A DNA stretch of 64,000 nt from NCBI RefSeq assembly GCF_032118995.1, contig NC_092649.1, forward strand, positions 16,619,332-16,683,331, read 5' to 3'. The notes under the pieces were generated by a model. The model searched no databases. It saw nothing but the letters and a program-made list of their open reading frames with translations, and was not told the origin of the DNA. The DNA comes from Asterias amurensis (taxonomy: Eukaryota; Echinodermata; Asteroidea; Forcipulatida; Asteriidae). Shown one piece after another: positions 25,140 to 37,000 of the stretch. How positions within the stretch are numbered: position 1 is the stretch's first letter; each line of letters opens with the position of its first letter. A program made the translations under genes and the position numbers.

Positions 25140-26725
25140 TGATGCTGTAGTTTTGAAGTTGGTTTTGGCCAATCAGTTACTCGTTTGATCTTATTAGATG
25201 CATGCATACAGTGGGTATTTCCGTGCAGCGACTTCGACGGTGTGCGTGGTATGAGCCATGTGGCCATCTGTACATCATGTTTTAACATTTGTTTACGATC
25301 GCATTTCTGATGTTGCAGTTTGAAGTAGGTTTTGGCTTGTCAGGTACTCGTTTGATCTTATTAGATGCATGCATACAGTGGGTATTTCCATGCAGCGACG
25401 TCGCTATGTGCTTGGTATGAGCCATGTGGCCATCTGTTCATCATGTTTTAACATTTGTTTACGATCGCATTTCGGATGTTGCAGTTTGAAGTAGGTTTTG
25501 GCTTGTCAGGTACTCGTTTGATCTTATTAGATGCATGCATACAGTGGGTATTTCCATGCAGCGACGTTGTCGGTGTGCGTGGTATGAGCCATGTGGCCAT
25601 CTGTACATCCATCATGTTTTAACATTTGTTTACAATCGTATTTCTGATGTTGCAGTTTTGAAGTAGGTTTTTGCTTGTCAGGTACTCGCTTGATCTTGTT
25701 AAATGCATGCATACAGTGGGTATTTCCATGTAGCGACGTCGACGGTGGGCATGGTGTGTGTCATATGAGCCATGTGGCCATCTGTACATCATGTTTTAAC
25801 ATTTGTTTACGATTGCATTTCTGATGCTGTAGTTTTGAAGTTGGTTTTGGCTTGTCAGGTACTCGTTTGATCTTATTAGATGCATGCATACAGTGGGTAT
25901 TTCCATGCAGCGACGTCGCTATGTGCTTGGTATGAGCCATGTGGCCATCTGTACATCATGTTTTAACATTTGTTTACGATTGCATTTCGGATTTTTCAGT
26001 TTGAAGTAGGTTTTGGCTTGTCAGGTACTCGTTTGATCTTATTAGATGCATGCATACAGTGGGTATTTCCATGCAGTGACGTTGTCGGTGTGCGTGGTAT
26101 GAGCCATGTGGCCATCTGTACATCCATCATGTTTTAACATTTGTTTACAATCGTATTTCTGATGTTGCAGTTTGAAGTAGGTTTTGGCTTGTCAGGTACT
26201 CGTTTGATCTTATTAGATGCATGCATACAGTGGGTATTTCCATACAGCGACGTCGCTATGTGCTTGGTATGAGCCATGTGGCCATCTGTACATCATGTTT
26301 TAACATTTATTTACGATCGCATTTCTGATGTTGCAGTTTTGAAGTAGGTTTTGGCTTGTCAGGTTTCCGTTTGATCTTATTAGATGCATGCATACAGTGG
26401 GTATTTCCATGCAGCAACGTCGACGGTGTGCTTGGTATGAGCCATGTGGCCATCTGTACATCATGTTTTAACTTTTGATTATGATCGCATTTCTGATGCT
26501 GTAGTTTTGAAGTTGGTTTTGGCTTGTCAGGTACTCGTTTGATCTTATTAGATGCATGCATACACAGTGGGTATTTCCATGCAGCGACGTTGTCGGTGTG
26601 CGTGGTATGAGCCATGTGGCCATCTGTACATCCATCATGTTTTAACATTTGTTTACAATCGTACTTCTGATGTTGCAGTTTTGAAGTTGGTTTTGGCTTG
26701 TCAGGTAATCGGTTGATCTTATTAA
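25140..26725. repeat. 166-177 bp tandem satellite, about 9 units
   Basis: The landmark 'agatgcatgcatacagtggg' recurs at 25196, 25363, 25529, 25701 (aaatg variant), 25878, 26044, 26215, 26382 and 26550, with a decayed end at 26724. Spacings are 167, 166, 172, 177, 166, 171, 167, 168 and 174. Unit variants (gtcgctatgtgc versus gttgtcggtgtgc) alternate, suggesting multi-unit amplification. The period is close to a nucleosome repeat length. ORFs across it are artefacts. Confidence 0.9.
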
Positions 26726-27200
26726 ATGAAGTCTAAAAATGGTCTCTCTGTCCTTTTTTTGGCATGGCGGCCATTAATTTTAACAGGGCGGCATAAATTT
26801 AAGGAGGGCAGTCTGCTCTGCCGATTTACGTGTGTGAAGAACACTGGTATGGATGCTGTTTGATCACACTTGCACTACGAACATCAACATCATAAAATAG
26901 CTGTGAAGTTCTACCTGGTTTATCTACAATTGCAAATATGATTCGATAGTAGCAACCGTTTCTTTAAAATCGATTCAAGGCTAATTATCCCAGTAGAATC
27001 TAACCCCACTTTGATCAACCTCGACTTGTGCGCAGTAGTCGTACGACGGGTGTTGAGAGATGTGGCAGTGTATATAACGGTTGGGTCTTGCGGTTTGATT
27101 ACACACACTACGCACAATGTATGGGTGGGTTTACAGCGGCGTCTTTTCGTAGCGAATGATGCGACTGCCTTGAGCAAGGCTAAGGACAGACAGACATCAT

Positions 27201-27892
27201 CAGAGAGTAGGCTGTTACATACAGTAATGAAACAGCCTTCATGAAATAGAGAATGAAATCAAAGAACGTGGTTACTTGGATTGTTCACAGAGCTAACAAG
27301 AAGAGCACAAGCACCCTAACCCACACCAGACACCAAAAGCCTCCACACATAGCCCTTCATTCAACCATCCACTATTCAAATTCCCACTGCCTTCAACACC
27401 TGTCACAGAGACAGATTGAAGCAGAAACTTCACTACATATGTACAGTACATCAAGATATCACACAACTCAATGGATACAAGGCCTTCAATTTCATTCGTC
27501 TATGAGTCAGATAACTCCCACAAAAAAGAAAGACAAAATATTTATGAATCTATTGGATGATAGTCAGACTGAACCTTACTACACACACATCCAGAAGGAG
27601 TCATGTTACTAAACCTTATTGAAGGCTCTGTTTCATTCAGGGGGATGTCACTCAAAGACAGGTTGTCATCCAAGGCTAACAGGACCCTGTTCACTTGAGG
27701 AAGATTAGCAATTTCACCCAAAGAGGGTTATGGAAAACAACCCGCCTTTCCTGCCAGCAGATACTCCCACTGATGTCAATGAAGTGTCGACCATTACGGG
27801 GTCCCGCGCCTATTACGCTAACTACGCTAAACAAAAACTAATACTAAACTGGCAAGATGCTCATTGAGAAGTGAAAAGGGAATTGAGAATGA
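27201..27892. other. No supported gene
   Basis: Noncoding sequence between the right inverted arm and the right direct repeat. A 119-codon ORF (27253-27612) is rich in T, S, H and K and shows no domain. Confidence 0.5.
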
Positions 27893-28065
27893 GCACAGTG
27901 AGAAGAAGTGAGTCAAAAGCAAGATAAGGAGGAAGACAGCTGAGGGGGTAGAGGTTGCTTAAGGCCCCACTCTGGTATAGACCAGCCTCTGACATAAAAT
28001 ACATAATGCTTGTAATACTTATTCATACCCAAGTAATACTACATGAGTTCAAGTCTCAAAATAAA
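27893..28065 (+). repeat. Direct repeat, right copy (partner at 24251)
   Basis: Partner of 24251-24415 in the same orientation. The best match runs over 'gagtcaaaagcaagataagg' to 'tatagaccagcctctgaca', with weaker similarity beyond. Together the pair could be ends of one composite insertion or a segmental duplication. Confidence 0.75.
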
Positions 28066-28194
28066 CAAAACAAAACTAAACGCTCAAGAGTCAAATACCT
28101 CCTACCAGAAAAATACTCCAGTTCAAGACAAACTATTTCTGACTAATAATCTACAATTTTCTTGAGGGCTTTTATCTGTCTTCCTTACACACTT

Positions 28195-28480
28195 ATGATA
28201 TAAATGGGCCACTCATCTTGAATGGACTTACAAAGTGATACTGCACGACTTCTGCGGTATTATTGATACAAAATTTCAACACTATAGACCCTTTTGCAAT
28301 TACCCATTGCGCAAGCGCTAACTGTTGAATAGGATGCATGCTGGTCTAGCTAGGGATCAAACAGGATCCCTAGCTAGACCAGCATGCACCTCAGTCAATT
28401 GGTCTATTGTGATAACGTGCATGTATATAAATGGTAGTTTTAGAACAATCATGACTGATTTTGACAATGGACCATGTTTT
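28195..28480 (+). repeat. Duplicated noncoding segment, copy A, with 23-bp hairpin
   Basis: Matches 29095-29360 in the same orientation, including 'gcacgacttctgc', 'ttgcaattacccattgc' and 'tcaattggtctattg'. Within it a perfect inverted repeat (28336-28358 and 28365-28387, 23 bp, 6-base loop) is centred on tagctaggga. In copy B only the right arm is intact. Confidence 0.8.
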
Positions 28481-28529
28481 TAATTGCGTAAGGGCGCTCT
28501 CAATCACTGCTTGATTCAAATACTATTGA

Positions 28530-28790
28530 GACTGCCCCCTCACGCGGTCAAAAATTTGGCGCATTGGATCAATGTCTTGATACATTTTTCCTGACCTGAA
28601 TCCATTTTCTTCTTGCAAGTTAAGTGCAGATCCGACACAAATAATGATGACGCTTCATTTCCCATCAAACAAGGAGCATGTGAAGATAATGGCATCTTGG
28701 TAGTTCAACCACATCTGAAAATAAAGTATGAGATTAGAAGTGAGAACTTCCATTGATAGGGCCAGATGTGGTTATTTTAAAATTACATCA
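28530..28790 (+). repeat. Duplicated noncoding segment, copy C
   Basis: Matches 31430-31665 in the same orientation (ctgcc...ctcac.cggt at the start; 'tcttggtagttcaaccacat' and 'gtgagaacttccattga' in the middle). The copies have small indels. Copies A and C are adjacent at 28.2-28.8 kb, which suggests that a larger unit was duplicated and then rearranged. Confidence 0.75.
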
Positions 28791-29094
28791 TCATGGATAC
28801 ATGTTCCCACAAGTTTACCATTATTTAATAGTTTATTCCTATTTTCTGTTAAGAAAATGGAGAGCAGTATAACAACCACCTGATATACAACAGTCTGTTA
28901 AATGCCCTTGGGTTCTTCCATTGAGGAGGGGAATTTTGTATCCTTTTTTCTATCTCTTTTTCTTCTTCATTGATGAGTACACTTTAAATTTTTTAAAGTA
29001 CAGCGCACTGTTATTTTTCCTCTTAAAAGATCTCATGATCTTTGAAACAACAATTTATGTAGTGATTGTCTGGCCCATTCAGGAATCATGTGAA

Positions 29095-29360
29095 ATATGG
29101 GCCGTTAATATCTTGAATGGACTTACTTGTATAAGGAGATGCTGCACGACTTCTGCAGTATTATTGTTACAAAATTTCAATACTATACACCCTTTTGCAA
29201 TTACCCATTGCACAAGCGCTAACTGTTGAATGTGATACATACTCGATCACACATGATCCCTAGCTAGACCAGCATGCAACTCAGTCAATTGGTCTATTGC
29301 GATAACATACATGTACATGTAAAGAAATAGTAGTTTTAGAACAATCATGACTGATTTTTA
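29095..29360 (+). repeat. Duplicated noncoding segment, copy B
   Basis: Second copy of 28195-28480. The left hairpin arm is degraded (gatacatactcgatcacac), so the cruciform is lost, while the right arm (gatccctagctagaccagca) is exact. Confidence 0.75.
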
Positions 29361-29599
29361 AAAATTATGAGGGCACTCTCAATCACTTCCGGGGGTATAT
29401 TCATTCAAACCCATAACAGTTTATAAATACTGGAACAGTACATTACCACCCCAGACATCTACTCTGTCATGGACAATAAGACATTGAACAAGCCATTCAT
29501 TTTTAATCCACCTCTAAAGCAACTTCAAACTACAGCAACAAAAGTGATGGAACACCTATTAAAACTGCGCAGGACTAATCGTGTTTACATCCGAAAGTG

Positions 29600-30294
29600 A
29601 TAAAAATACTATTGTAGCGGAAATGCATGTGACGGACATGTGACTGTTTAGTGTAGTCCATGTGGTTGCATGTGTTTGCTGTGTGGCTGGGCGATCGATG
29701 CAAGTGGGTGGAGCCTAAACGCTTGCAGTGACTCAGGCTGGCCTTGTGCGCGTGCGCAGTGATCAGGTAAGCGGGGTGTGCGTGCGCAGTTAGCGACCTA
29801 GGACCTCATGTGTGTAGAGGCATGGCACCGGGGGTTAGCGGGGAGTGCATCACAGGTCAGTGTGTTTAGTGAAGTGACTCGAGCAAGACATGCATATTAG
29901 TAGTCTTTCCATTGTGTAGTGAGACCATGGTTATTAAGAGTACGGGTTCCTGGGTGATTGTCTTTGGATAGGGCAGTGACAATTTAGGGTTTTAGTCTTG
30001 TAATAGTTTAAAAGAGTCTGTTGGCGGTGCTGTCGACGTTGGACGATAGACGAGTGTGTAAGTTTGATTTGATTGCAATTATCGGAGATATCTTGTATCC
30101 TTGCATTTTAATTGATAATTGATAGGTCAGAAGTCTTATACCAAGTTCATTCTTGCATTTGTATGTGATAGGCCAGGGGTCTTATACGTGTTTATTTTGT
30201 ATTCTTATATGATAGGCCGGGGGGTCAACGGAATTGTTATTGCATAAGTTATTAGTGTATAAGAGTATTTCTAGGTGTATTTTCATGTAATTGT
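29600..30294. other. Noncoding, possible LTR-like sequence
   Basis: G/T-rich sequence on the plus strand beginning near 'tgtagcggaaatgcatgtg', with three loose repeats of 'gataggcc..gggtcttata' (30121-30225). The start resembles some LTRs, but no second LTR or polymerase was found, so no element is called. Confidence 0.25.
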
Positions 30295-30520
30295 GTTATG
30301 GTGACACACTAGTCGAGTGTAACGTTTCCAGTCACAAATGCTTTGGCTTGTGTCGAGGTAAAGAACACCTTCTAGTAGTGTAAGAATTAAGTTAGGCTGT
30401 GATTGTGGTTATGTGACACGCTAGTTGAGTGTATAGTTTCCGGTCGCAAATGCTTTGGCTTGTGACCAGGTAAAGGACACCTTCTGGTAGTGTATGAATT
30501 AAGCTGGGTTTTCGTGGTTA
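30295..30520. repeat. Two-copy tandem repeat, about 115 bp
   Basis: The segment starting 'ggtgacacactagtcgagtg' is followed by a second copy starting 'tgtgacacgctagttgagtg', sharing 'aatgctttggcttgtg' and 'gacaccttct.gtagtgta'. No coding potential. Confidence 0.75.
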
Positions 30521-30719
30521 TTGTACTGCACAAGGAACGTGTAGAGGCACACTGCAAAAGCTTTTGGTTTGCAGTAAGTGTGAACACAGTTCGGGAAGTG
30601 TGGTTTGGTGTGGTTACTTTCGGGTATTTGTTGTTTTCTTGTATTGGTGGTTGTACCCGATATTTGGTGCTCCGCGGTTGCACAAATATAAGGGTTGTCA
30701 GATATATAAAGTAAAAGTA

Positions 30720-31045
30720 CTAGAGAGGGTTACATGATTACAAAGTAGGCGTCATCAGGTTACATGGTTACTTTGGGTCTAGCAAAGGGTTACTTAGAAC
30801 TATTTTGATAAGGCAAAGGGTTACTTGAATTACTTTTGGGTAAAGCAAAGGGTTACTTGAATGACTTTTGATAAAGCAAAGGGTTACTTAGAGTGGCTTT
30901 GGGTCTAGCAAGGGGTTACTTTGAGTTACTTTTGATATAGCAAAGGGTTACTTTGAGTGGCTTTGATAAAGCAAAGGGTTACTTTGAGTTACTTTTGGGT
31001 TTAAAAAGGGTTACTTGTGGTTACATTAGAGCAAGGTTAGGTGTA
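30720..31045. repeat. About 32-bp minisatellite (aaagggttactt)
   Basis: About nine imperfect units of 'agcaaagggttactt' followed by a 'gagttacttttggg/gataa' tail, each 28-35 bases. The phrase gggttact recalls the telomere-like array only superficially, because C is common here. Confidence 0.8.
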
Positions 31046-31429
31046 TTCGTAGGGTATGCAGTAGTACTGATTTAATGTTTTGTGAGAGGTATATTCATTG
31101 ACCCTGAGAAAAAGGTGCTTAATAAACGAATCCCTGCCCAATTATGTATATGATTTGATTGAATATTGATTGTGCAATAAAGGATCTGGTGATCAGTTTT
31201 ACCGACAGCCAATTTGTCAAGGTTTCTCTGCTTACGTGTAACTTGAGTTGTGTACCTAACAGAATTACACTGATCATTACGCAATCGGCGGTATATTTCC
31301 TCCAAAACGGACCTCGTCTCACAGCCTTTAGACCCCTCGATGGTCTTCAAGCCTAGAGAATAGTTAGGCCAAGGATCAAATTGTAATTTGCTTGCAATAG
31401 TTTGCAATTGCTTGCCACACTGTTAAGAC

Positions 31430-31665
31430 TGCCTCACACGGTGACAAATTTGAGGCACTGGATCCATTTCTGGATAATTATTCTTCCTTACCTGATTCTT
31501 GCAAGTTTGAGTGCAGATCCAACACAAATAATGATTGTGTTGATTTCCCATCACATGGGAAGCATCTTGGTAGTTCAACCACATCTGCAAATAAAGTATG
31601 AGAAGTGAGAACTTCCATTGAATGGGCCAGATTTGGTTATTTTTACATACAACATCATGGAAACA
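31430..31665 (+). repeat. Duplicated noncoding segment, copy D
   Basis: Second copy of 28530-28790, shorter by small deletions. Confidence 0.75.
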
Positions 31666-31854
31666 TGTTAACCATTATTTATTGCAGTTTATTCCTTTTT
31701 TTTCATTTGATATGAAATAACATAGTATCTAATTTACCTCAATGAGATACCTCCTTTTTTGTAAAAATTCGTTTACGTCATGACTTTGACTTTGAGCATG
31801 GATGAAATGAAGAAAATTCAAGCGGATAACGCGCCCTACATGTTTTAAATGATT

Positions 31855-32265
31855 TGGGTACTTTTTCAAAATGTCCACAGATTTACAGTAAACTTACAGG
31901 GTTTGAAGATAGTGGAAAGCTTCCCTTGAAATATTACTAACTAAGGTTGTGTAGTTTTTGAGAAATGAGTAAAACAAGTCACAGAATAATTTTGGTCTCA
32001 TCATGAGACCAAAATTATTTGAGAATGTAAAATCCCCTTAACCAGTCATGATAGTATACCAAAACCATAGCATAATTGGTCAATACATTTTTACATGCTA
32101 ATACTGAGACGAAAATTATTACTTTTACTTGTTTCTCAAAAACTGCAGCACCTCAGTAAGTAAAATTTCAAGGGAAGCTTTCTACTATCTTAATCTTCAA
32201 TCGTGTAAGTTTGATGTAAATCTGTGGACATTGTGTTTTTGTTAGGAAAAAGTACATAGACCCTT
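31855..32265. mobile_element. Inverted-repeat element, about 0.4 kb
   Basis: The ends pair: GTCCACAGATTTACA at 31873 faces TGTAAATCTGTGGAC ending at 32229, with 'gtactttttc' and its complement further out. In the left half is a 17-bp exact hairpin with a 1-base loop (31985-32001 and 32003-32019). The element has the 'disordered palindrome' form of a non-autonomous fold-back transposon. Confidence 0.75.
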
Positions 32266-32269
32266 TAAG

Positions 32270-33199
32270 TACGAAGAACCAAATAGTACCGTTCACGGAA
32301 GTACCAGTGGTTTTACGGAAGTGCATTTCCACAGGAAGTAAAAACAAAATTAAAAATTTATTACCCTTTCTTGGTGCGTTTTGGAACTGCAGCATCAGTT
32401 ATTGGCGTCCTTACCAGCTCAAGAAAGATGGCGACCAAACAACGAGGGGTCTCTTTGTAAAGCCCACACAACAACAGCAGCATTGTTATCCATGGTGTTC
32501 TTGTTGTACTGGAAACATGATGTGTCGTATTCGGTATGATCTTGTGGACTTCAACTGCCAAGCACACCACACAGAAGCTCAATACCAGACTTGAGGACAT
32601 GAATCTCGCTTCTACATCACACATTGCAGAAATCAGGTATATTATGTAAAGCAAAGTTAAGTAAATTAAGTAAATAATCATCGTTCTATCCCTGCACATA
32701 CAGATTGGAACAGCTTGAATTCGAAGATCACAGACGTGAGTGACGAAATGGTCAACACTGAGGGCGCCGTGCGGCGCGAAAATCAAAAACTATTTTTTTC
32801 GCTCGTCCCCAGCGCCTTGCTTTGATAGACTGCGGTATAACCGTGGAGGAAGGGAGAGAAGGAGCAAGCAAAACCGCAGAGTAACAAAAGAATAGCGGCC
32901 CCTGTCTGACCAGTGGAAAAAGAAAGGAGACCTCCAGTTGGACGGCCGATTAACGAGCAGGATTAGATCTCTGTGTATACAGAACGTGTGGTACCGCCCC
33001 TCTGCACCGTTGCCTTCGTGTAAAGTTGAATCATTGGAGACAAGAATTGTGAATATACACGTTTTCATTTACCGTTTGTGGTGTTTCACTGAAACATCAT
33101 GGCATATTTTTACATTTTTTTTGTAACTTTCCGGTCAATAGCGGTGGATCAAAATTTGGGTATAGGCACAGGAGGGTGGTTGGTATTCAACTGCAAAAA
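32270..33199. other. No supported gene
   Basis: Several overlapping ORFs on both strands (for example 32361-32786 minus) lack domains and splice support. Nothing else was recognised. Confidence 0.5.
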
Positions 33200-33418
33200 A
33201 GTCACGTGCTGACGGCAACGCACAGAAAATGTACACGGGAGATAGGCAACGGCAGCACCCATGCCAGAACCCGCGTATGTACGAGCGGCAGATCTAGTTC
33301 ATAGATATAAAATAGAATAACTAGATCGGCCGCGCGTACATACGCGGGTTCTGGCATGGGGGCTGCCATTGCCTATCTCCCGTGTACATTTTCTGTGCGT
33401 TGCCGTCAGCACGTGACT
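33200..33418. repeat. Large palindrome, arms about 98 bp, E-box rich
   Basis: The left arm 33200-33297 and right arm 33320-33418 are near-perfect inverted repeats with an AT-rich loop of about 22 bases. Each arm ends in CACGTG (an E-box core), and a third copy of the arm tip, 'gccgtcagcacgtgac', follows at about 33423-33438. A further partial copy of the inner arm (cgcgtatgtacgcgcgg) lies at about 33550. It sits about 600-800 bases upstream of the channel start codon. Confidence 0.85.
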
Positions 33419-34008
33419 TATTGCCGTCAGCACGTGACATTTAGCGCGTTAAAGGCCTATCTCCCGTGTTCATTTTCGCGCGTCGCCTTTCGAACGTGAA
33501 TTTTTTACCGCGTCCATGGCGAACAACATTTTTTTCTACACAGGCAATGGCGCGTATGTACGCGCGGCCGATCTAGTTATTTAATTCTATATCTATGATC
33601 TAGTTATTCTATTCCATAATCTTCAATGCTGTTATCTGGGCCGCGTGGAGCGTGTGCGTCGGGAGTGTGCATGCGTATGTAACGCAAACATCACGTGCGC
33701 ATGCCCATCCCATAAGATGAGTGCGCGCAATATTTCAAAAGAATCAGAATCTGAACGATGCAAAATTGAACATGCCACCTAAAACATAATTCGGATCTCG
33801 TGATTGTGTTGTCACTTAAAGTATAAAAATGGCGTATTGTCACCAACCTAGACCCTACGGCACTCGAAGGACGACATAGTTTATAACCAAGAACCCAAGA
33901 CGTACTTTCTTCACCTGCAGTCCATAATTGACAAAGTGGTTCCAAACGCTACATCTAAATACAGTACAGTGGTTGGAGATAGCAACTAGTAATAAGGTGA
34001 CGTTCAAT

Positions 34009-37000
34009 ATGGATGCTACTAACATTATTTTGGTAAAGGAAGCTCCAAGAAGTCAGTGTACAGGTAAAGCTACTGCACAAATTTACCAATGAATTAATCA
34101 ATTAATAGATGATACAAAAAAATTCCGATCACGACCAAAACGTACTGATCATGATGTCTTTTTACTTCTCTAGTTACAATTATTAACATTTCCTTTAACT
34201 ATTTAGTATTTCATTACTTTTTCAATGAATTTGTTAGTAAAGTTTAAACAAATATTTTCCATATTTTGAAAATAGGGACAAGGTGGAACTGCTGCTACTT
34301 AGTAGTGGCCCATTGTACTGTAGGACGCCAGTCCAGTTTTATACAACAGAGGCGGTAACTTACAATACAGCAATTCAACAGCAAAAATTGCTCACTTATT
34401 TCTTGAGGGTTTCTTTGGGAATGGAATCTTGTGCAGTGTTTTTAAACGATTCAAAAACTTTAAATGGCTTTATGTTAAAGGAACACGTTGCCTTGGATAG
34501 GACGAGTTAGTCGATAACAAGCGTTTGTTATCGTTTTTTATAAATTGCATATGGTTGGAAAGATGTTTTAAAAGTAGAATACAATGATCCACACAAGTTT
34601 GCCTCGAAATTGCCTGATTTTCCTGTTATTGTGTGAACTAACACGGTCGGCCATTTATGGGAGTCAAAAATTTTGACTCCCATAAATGGCCGACCGTGTT
34701 AGTCGACGAGGTAAAAGGAAAACCGTGCAATTTCGAGGCATGTTTGTGTGGATCATTGTATTCTACTTTTACAACATCTTTCTATATAGCCATATGCATT
34801 TCATAAAAAAACGGTTACAAACGCCTTTCAAAGACCAACTCGTCCGATCCAAGGCAACGTGTTCCTTTAATGTCTGGTTTGAATCACTTTTATTACAGTG
34901 GGTAGCGGAAGTGAAGACCAAGACATTACTTCAGAGGGTGGAGGAGGGTCACTTGAAGAGCCAGACCACAAGGCTGCTGCCCCTCACAAGAAGAAAAGTG
35001 TACGATTCATGGAAATTGACGAGAGTGAGCTGTACCATCGCCGTGGCAGCATCCACGACGAGCTTAGTCAAATGGACAGTATGAAGTCAAGAAGCTCACG
35101 GGTGAAACAGAGAAACCTCTCTCTTGCCGACCGTGCTCCTCCCGTTTTCAGCCTCACGAGCTTCACCGAGCCGGGGAATACATCCACATTGTTCCCCGGA
35201 GTGAATCCTCAAAAGGTTGCCAACTCGGAGGAGGAAGTTGACAAGGAGATAGATCGCTTTCTTGATGAAGATTCCACCGCTGGCGATGACGTGGCGGATA
35301 ATTCTTTCTCTCACAAGGATTCCGTGGGGAGGTTGCAGAAGAGAAGGATGACCCTGTTTGACCATCAGCTCCTTGAGTTTCGACACAGCGAGACGGCCAA
35401 GACGTCGATCAAACAAAAAATGCAGAGACTTTCGAGCTACCTCTTTGCTATGGCTGTGCTGGCTGTTGGTCTGGCCATTGCAGACCTAGAGCTTAGCTAC
35501 TCATTCCAATATAACATCAGTTTGTTTGTGAATGCATCATCAGTGTTAAATGACACTACATTACGGATTGGTAGCAGGAGTGCAGGAAGTGCAGGAATCG
35601 GACTAAAGACCTGTGTCACACTGGTCTCGTTTGTGACGTGCGGATTACTGTACGCATACTTTCACCAGCACTGCCGTTTTCTCATTGTCAAGCACTGCCT
35701 CCCCAAGGGGGCATCGGTCTTCACCTCCCCTGGTCTCATGAACTTCTTTATGGAGTTCGCACTGTGCATCTTCCATCTCCCTCCTGTTGCTGATCACTTC
35801 CTCCCAAACGAACTCCAACTCTTGGTTTTCCTGCGTCTCTACCTCGTCGCTCGTTACACCAGGGAGCATAACCACATGGCGTTCAGCAAGTCCACTCGAT
35901 TCCTTGCGTCCGTTCTCCAGACAGAGCTCGGGAGTGGCTTCTTGGTCAAGACTTTTTTCATCAAGTGGCCATTTGCCATGATCGCAATATTCTACTGTTT
36001 GAACTTGTTTGGAGTTGGGTACTTGGTGTTCGCGATTGATCGGGCATTCAGCCCACTGCAACACAATTCTCTGTTGGTATGTAACACTTCAGTCTGCTGA
36101 GAAAATATTATTGTGCAATAAATGTTAAATAAACAACCATCAAAGACCGATCTGGATTACTGTTTCTTTTTATTAGTGACAATAAGGACTTTCCACTTGT
36201 TAATTTTACCGGACATATTTTCCATACTTTTGTTACCACAAAGGATTCAATATGGATGCAAGTTGTTACCATGACGACCCTTGGATTCGGTGACGTCACT
36301 CCAGAGTCAGTGCTAGCCAGGGCCTTTGTCGGCATGTCGTCTGTGCTTGGTATATTTCTAATGGCTCTGCTGATTAGTGTCATACACGAATCACTGCAGA
36401 TGTCACAACAAGAAAAGAGAATTCTTGCTTACGTCGAGAGGCAAGGTATTAAGTCAATATTTTGTCTGTCCTTCACATATTACATACACATAATGTCCTC
36501 TAATTTTAAATAACCTTATATTTCTATAATAATCTGTATACGCTCCTTCACATTTTGTTGTTAAGTATGGTGTATTGAGACAAAGTAACCCACACTGTTC
36601 AAGTATACGCTGCCAAATCAAAACACTGCAACTTTAAATGTATCATCTTCCAATATTGTTCCCATTTTTGAGAGTGATGCCCGCGATAGGCCAATACTAT
36701 CTTGTAAGAATGTTGGTTGCAACGAGCCATTACATTACATACATCTAAGGGCAGTTCATAAACGGCGAGCTACAATCTGATTTCCTTAGAGTATCATTTT
36801 ATGGTAAATTGGTTACTTTGTTTTATTTATTAAAAACAAAATTATGTCATCAATATTTTTAACTATTGTTACAACTCTGTAATTTGACCTTCTCAATTTT
36901 GATAAAATTCGAATTCAAATTCATAACAGATCTGGTGGATCGGGTGAAGCACCAAGCAGCCTGTTGCATACAGGCCACGTGGCGTCTATATCTATTCAAA

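Larger units (their letters stand above)
24511..27200. mobile_element. Inverted-arm element carrying a tandem array (putative)
   Basis: The left arm (about 24511-24640) and right arm (about 27060-27200) are inverted relatives. GCCTTGCTCAAGGCAGT at 24521-24537 faces its exact reverse complement at 27164-27180. A second block (acccaccc...gtgcgta.tgtgtgtaa) near 24577-24612 faces 27095-27132. Between the arms lie an exact hairpin and the 166-177 bp tandem array. The architecture resembles non-autonomous elements with central tandem repeats; no transposase is present. Boundaries are approximate. Confidence 0.5.

Noticed and set aside
26307..26648. 113-codon minus-strand ORF (and similar at 25527 and 24971)
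   Set aside because: It is the translation of the 166-177 bp tandem array; the repeating peptide mirrors the DNA unit.
27253..27612. 119-codon ORF
   Set aside because: Low-complexity composition, no domain, no promoter or splice support, and it lies inside a repeat-bounded region.
29618..30700. Solo LTR of a Gypsy-type element
   Set aside because: Only the TGTAGCGG-like start is suggestive. No second LTR, target duplication or polymerase fragment was found.
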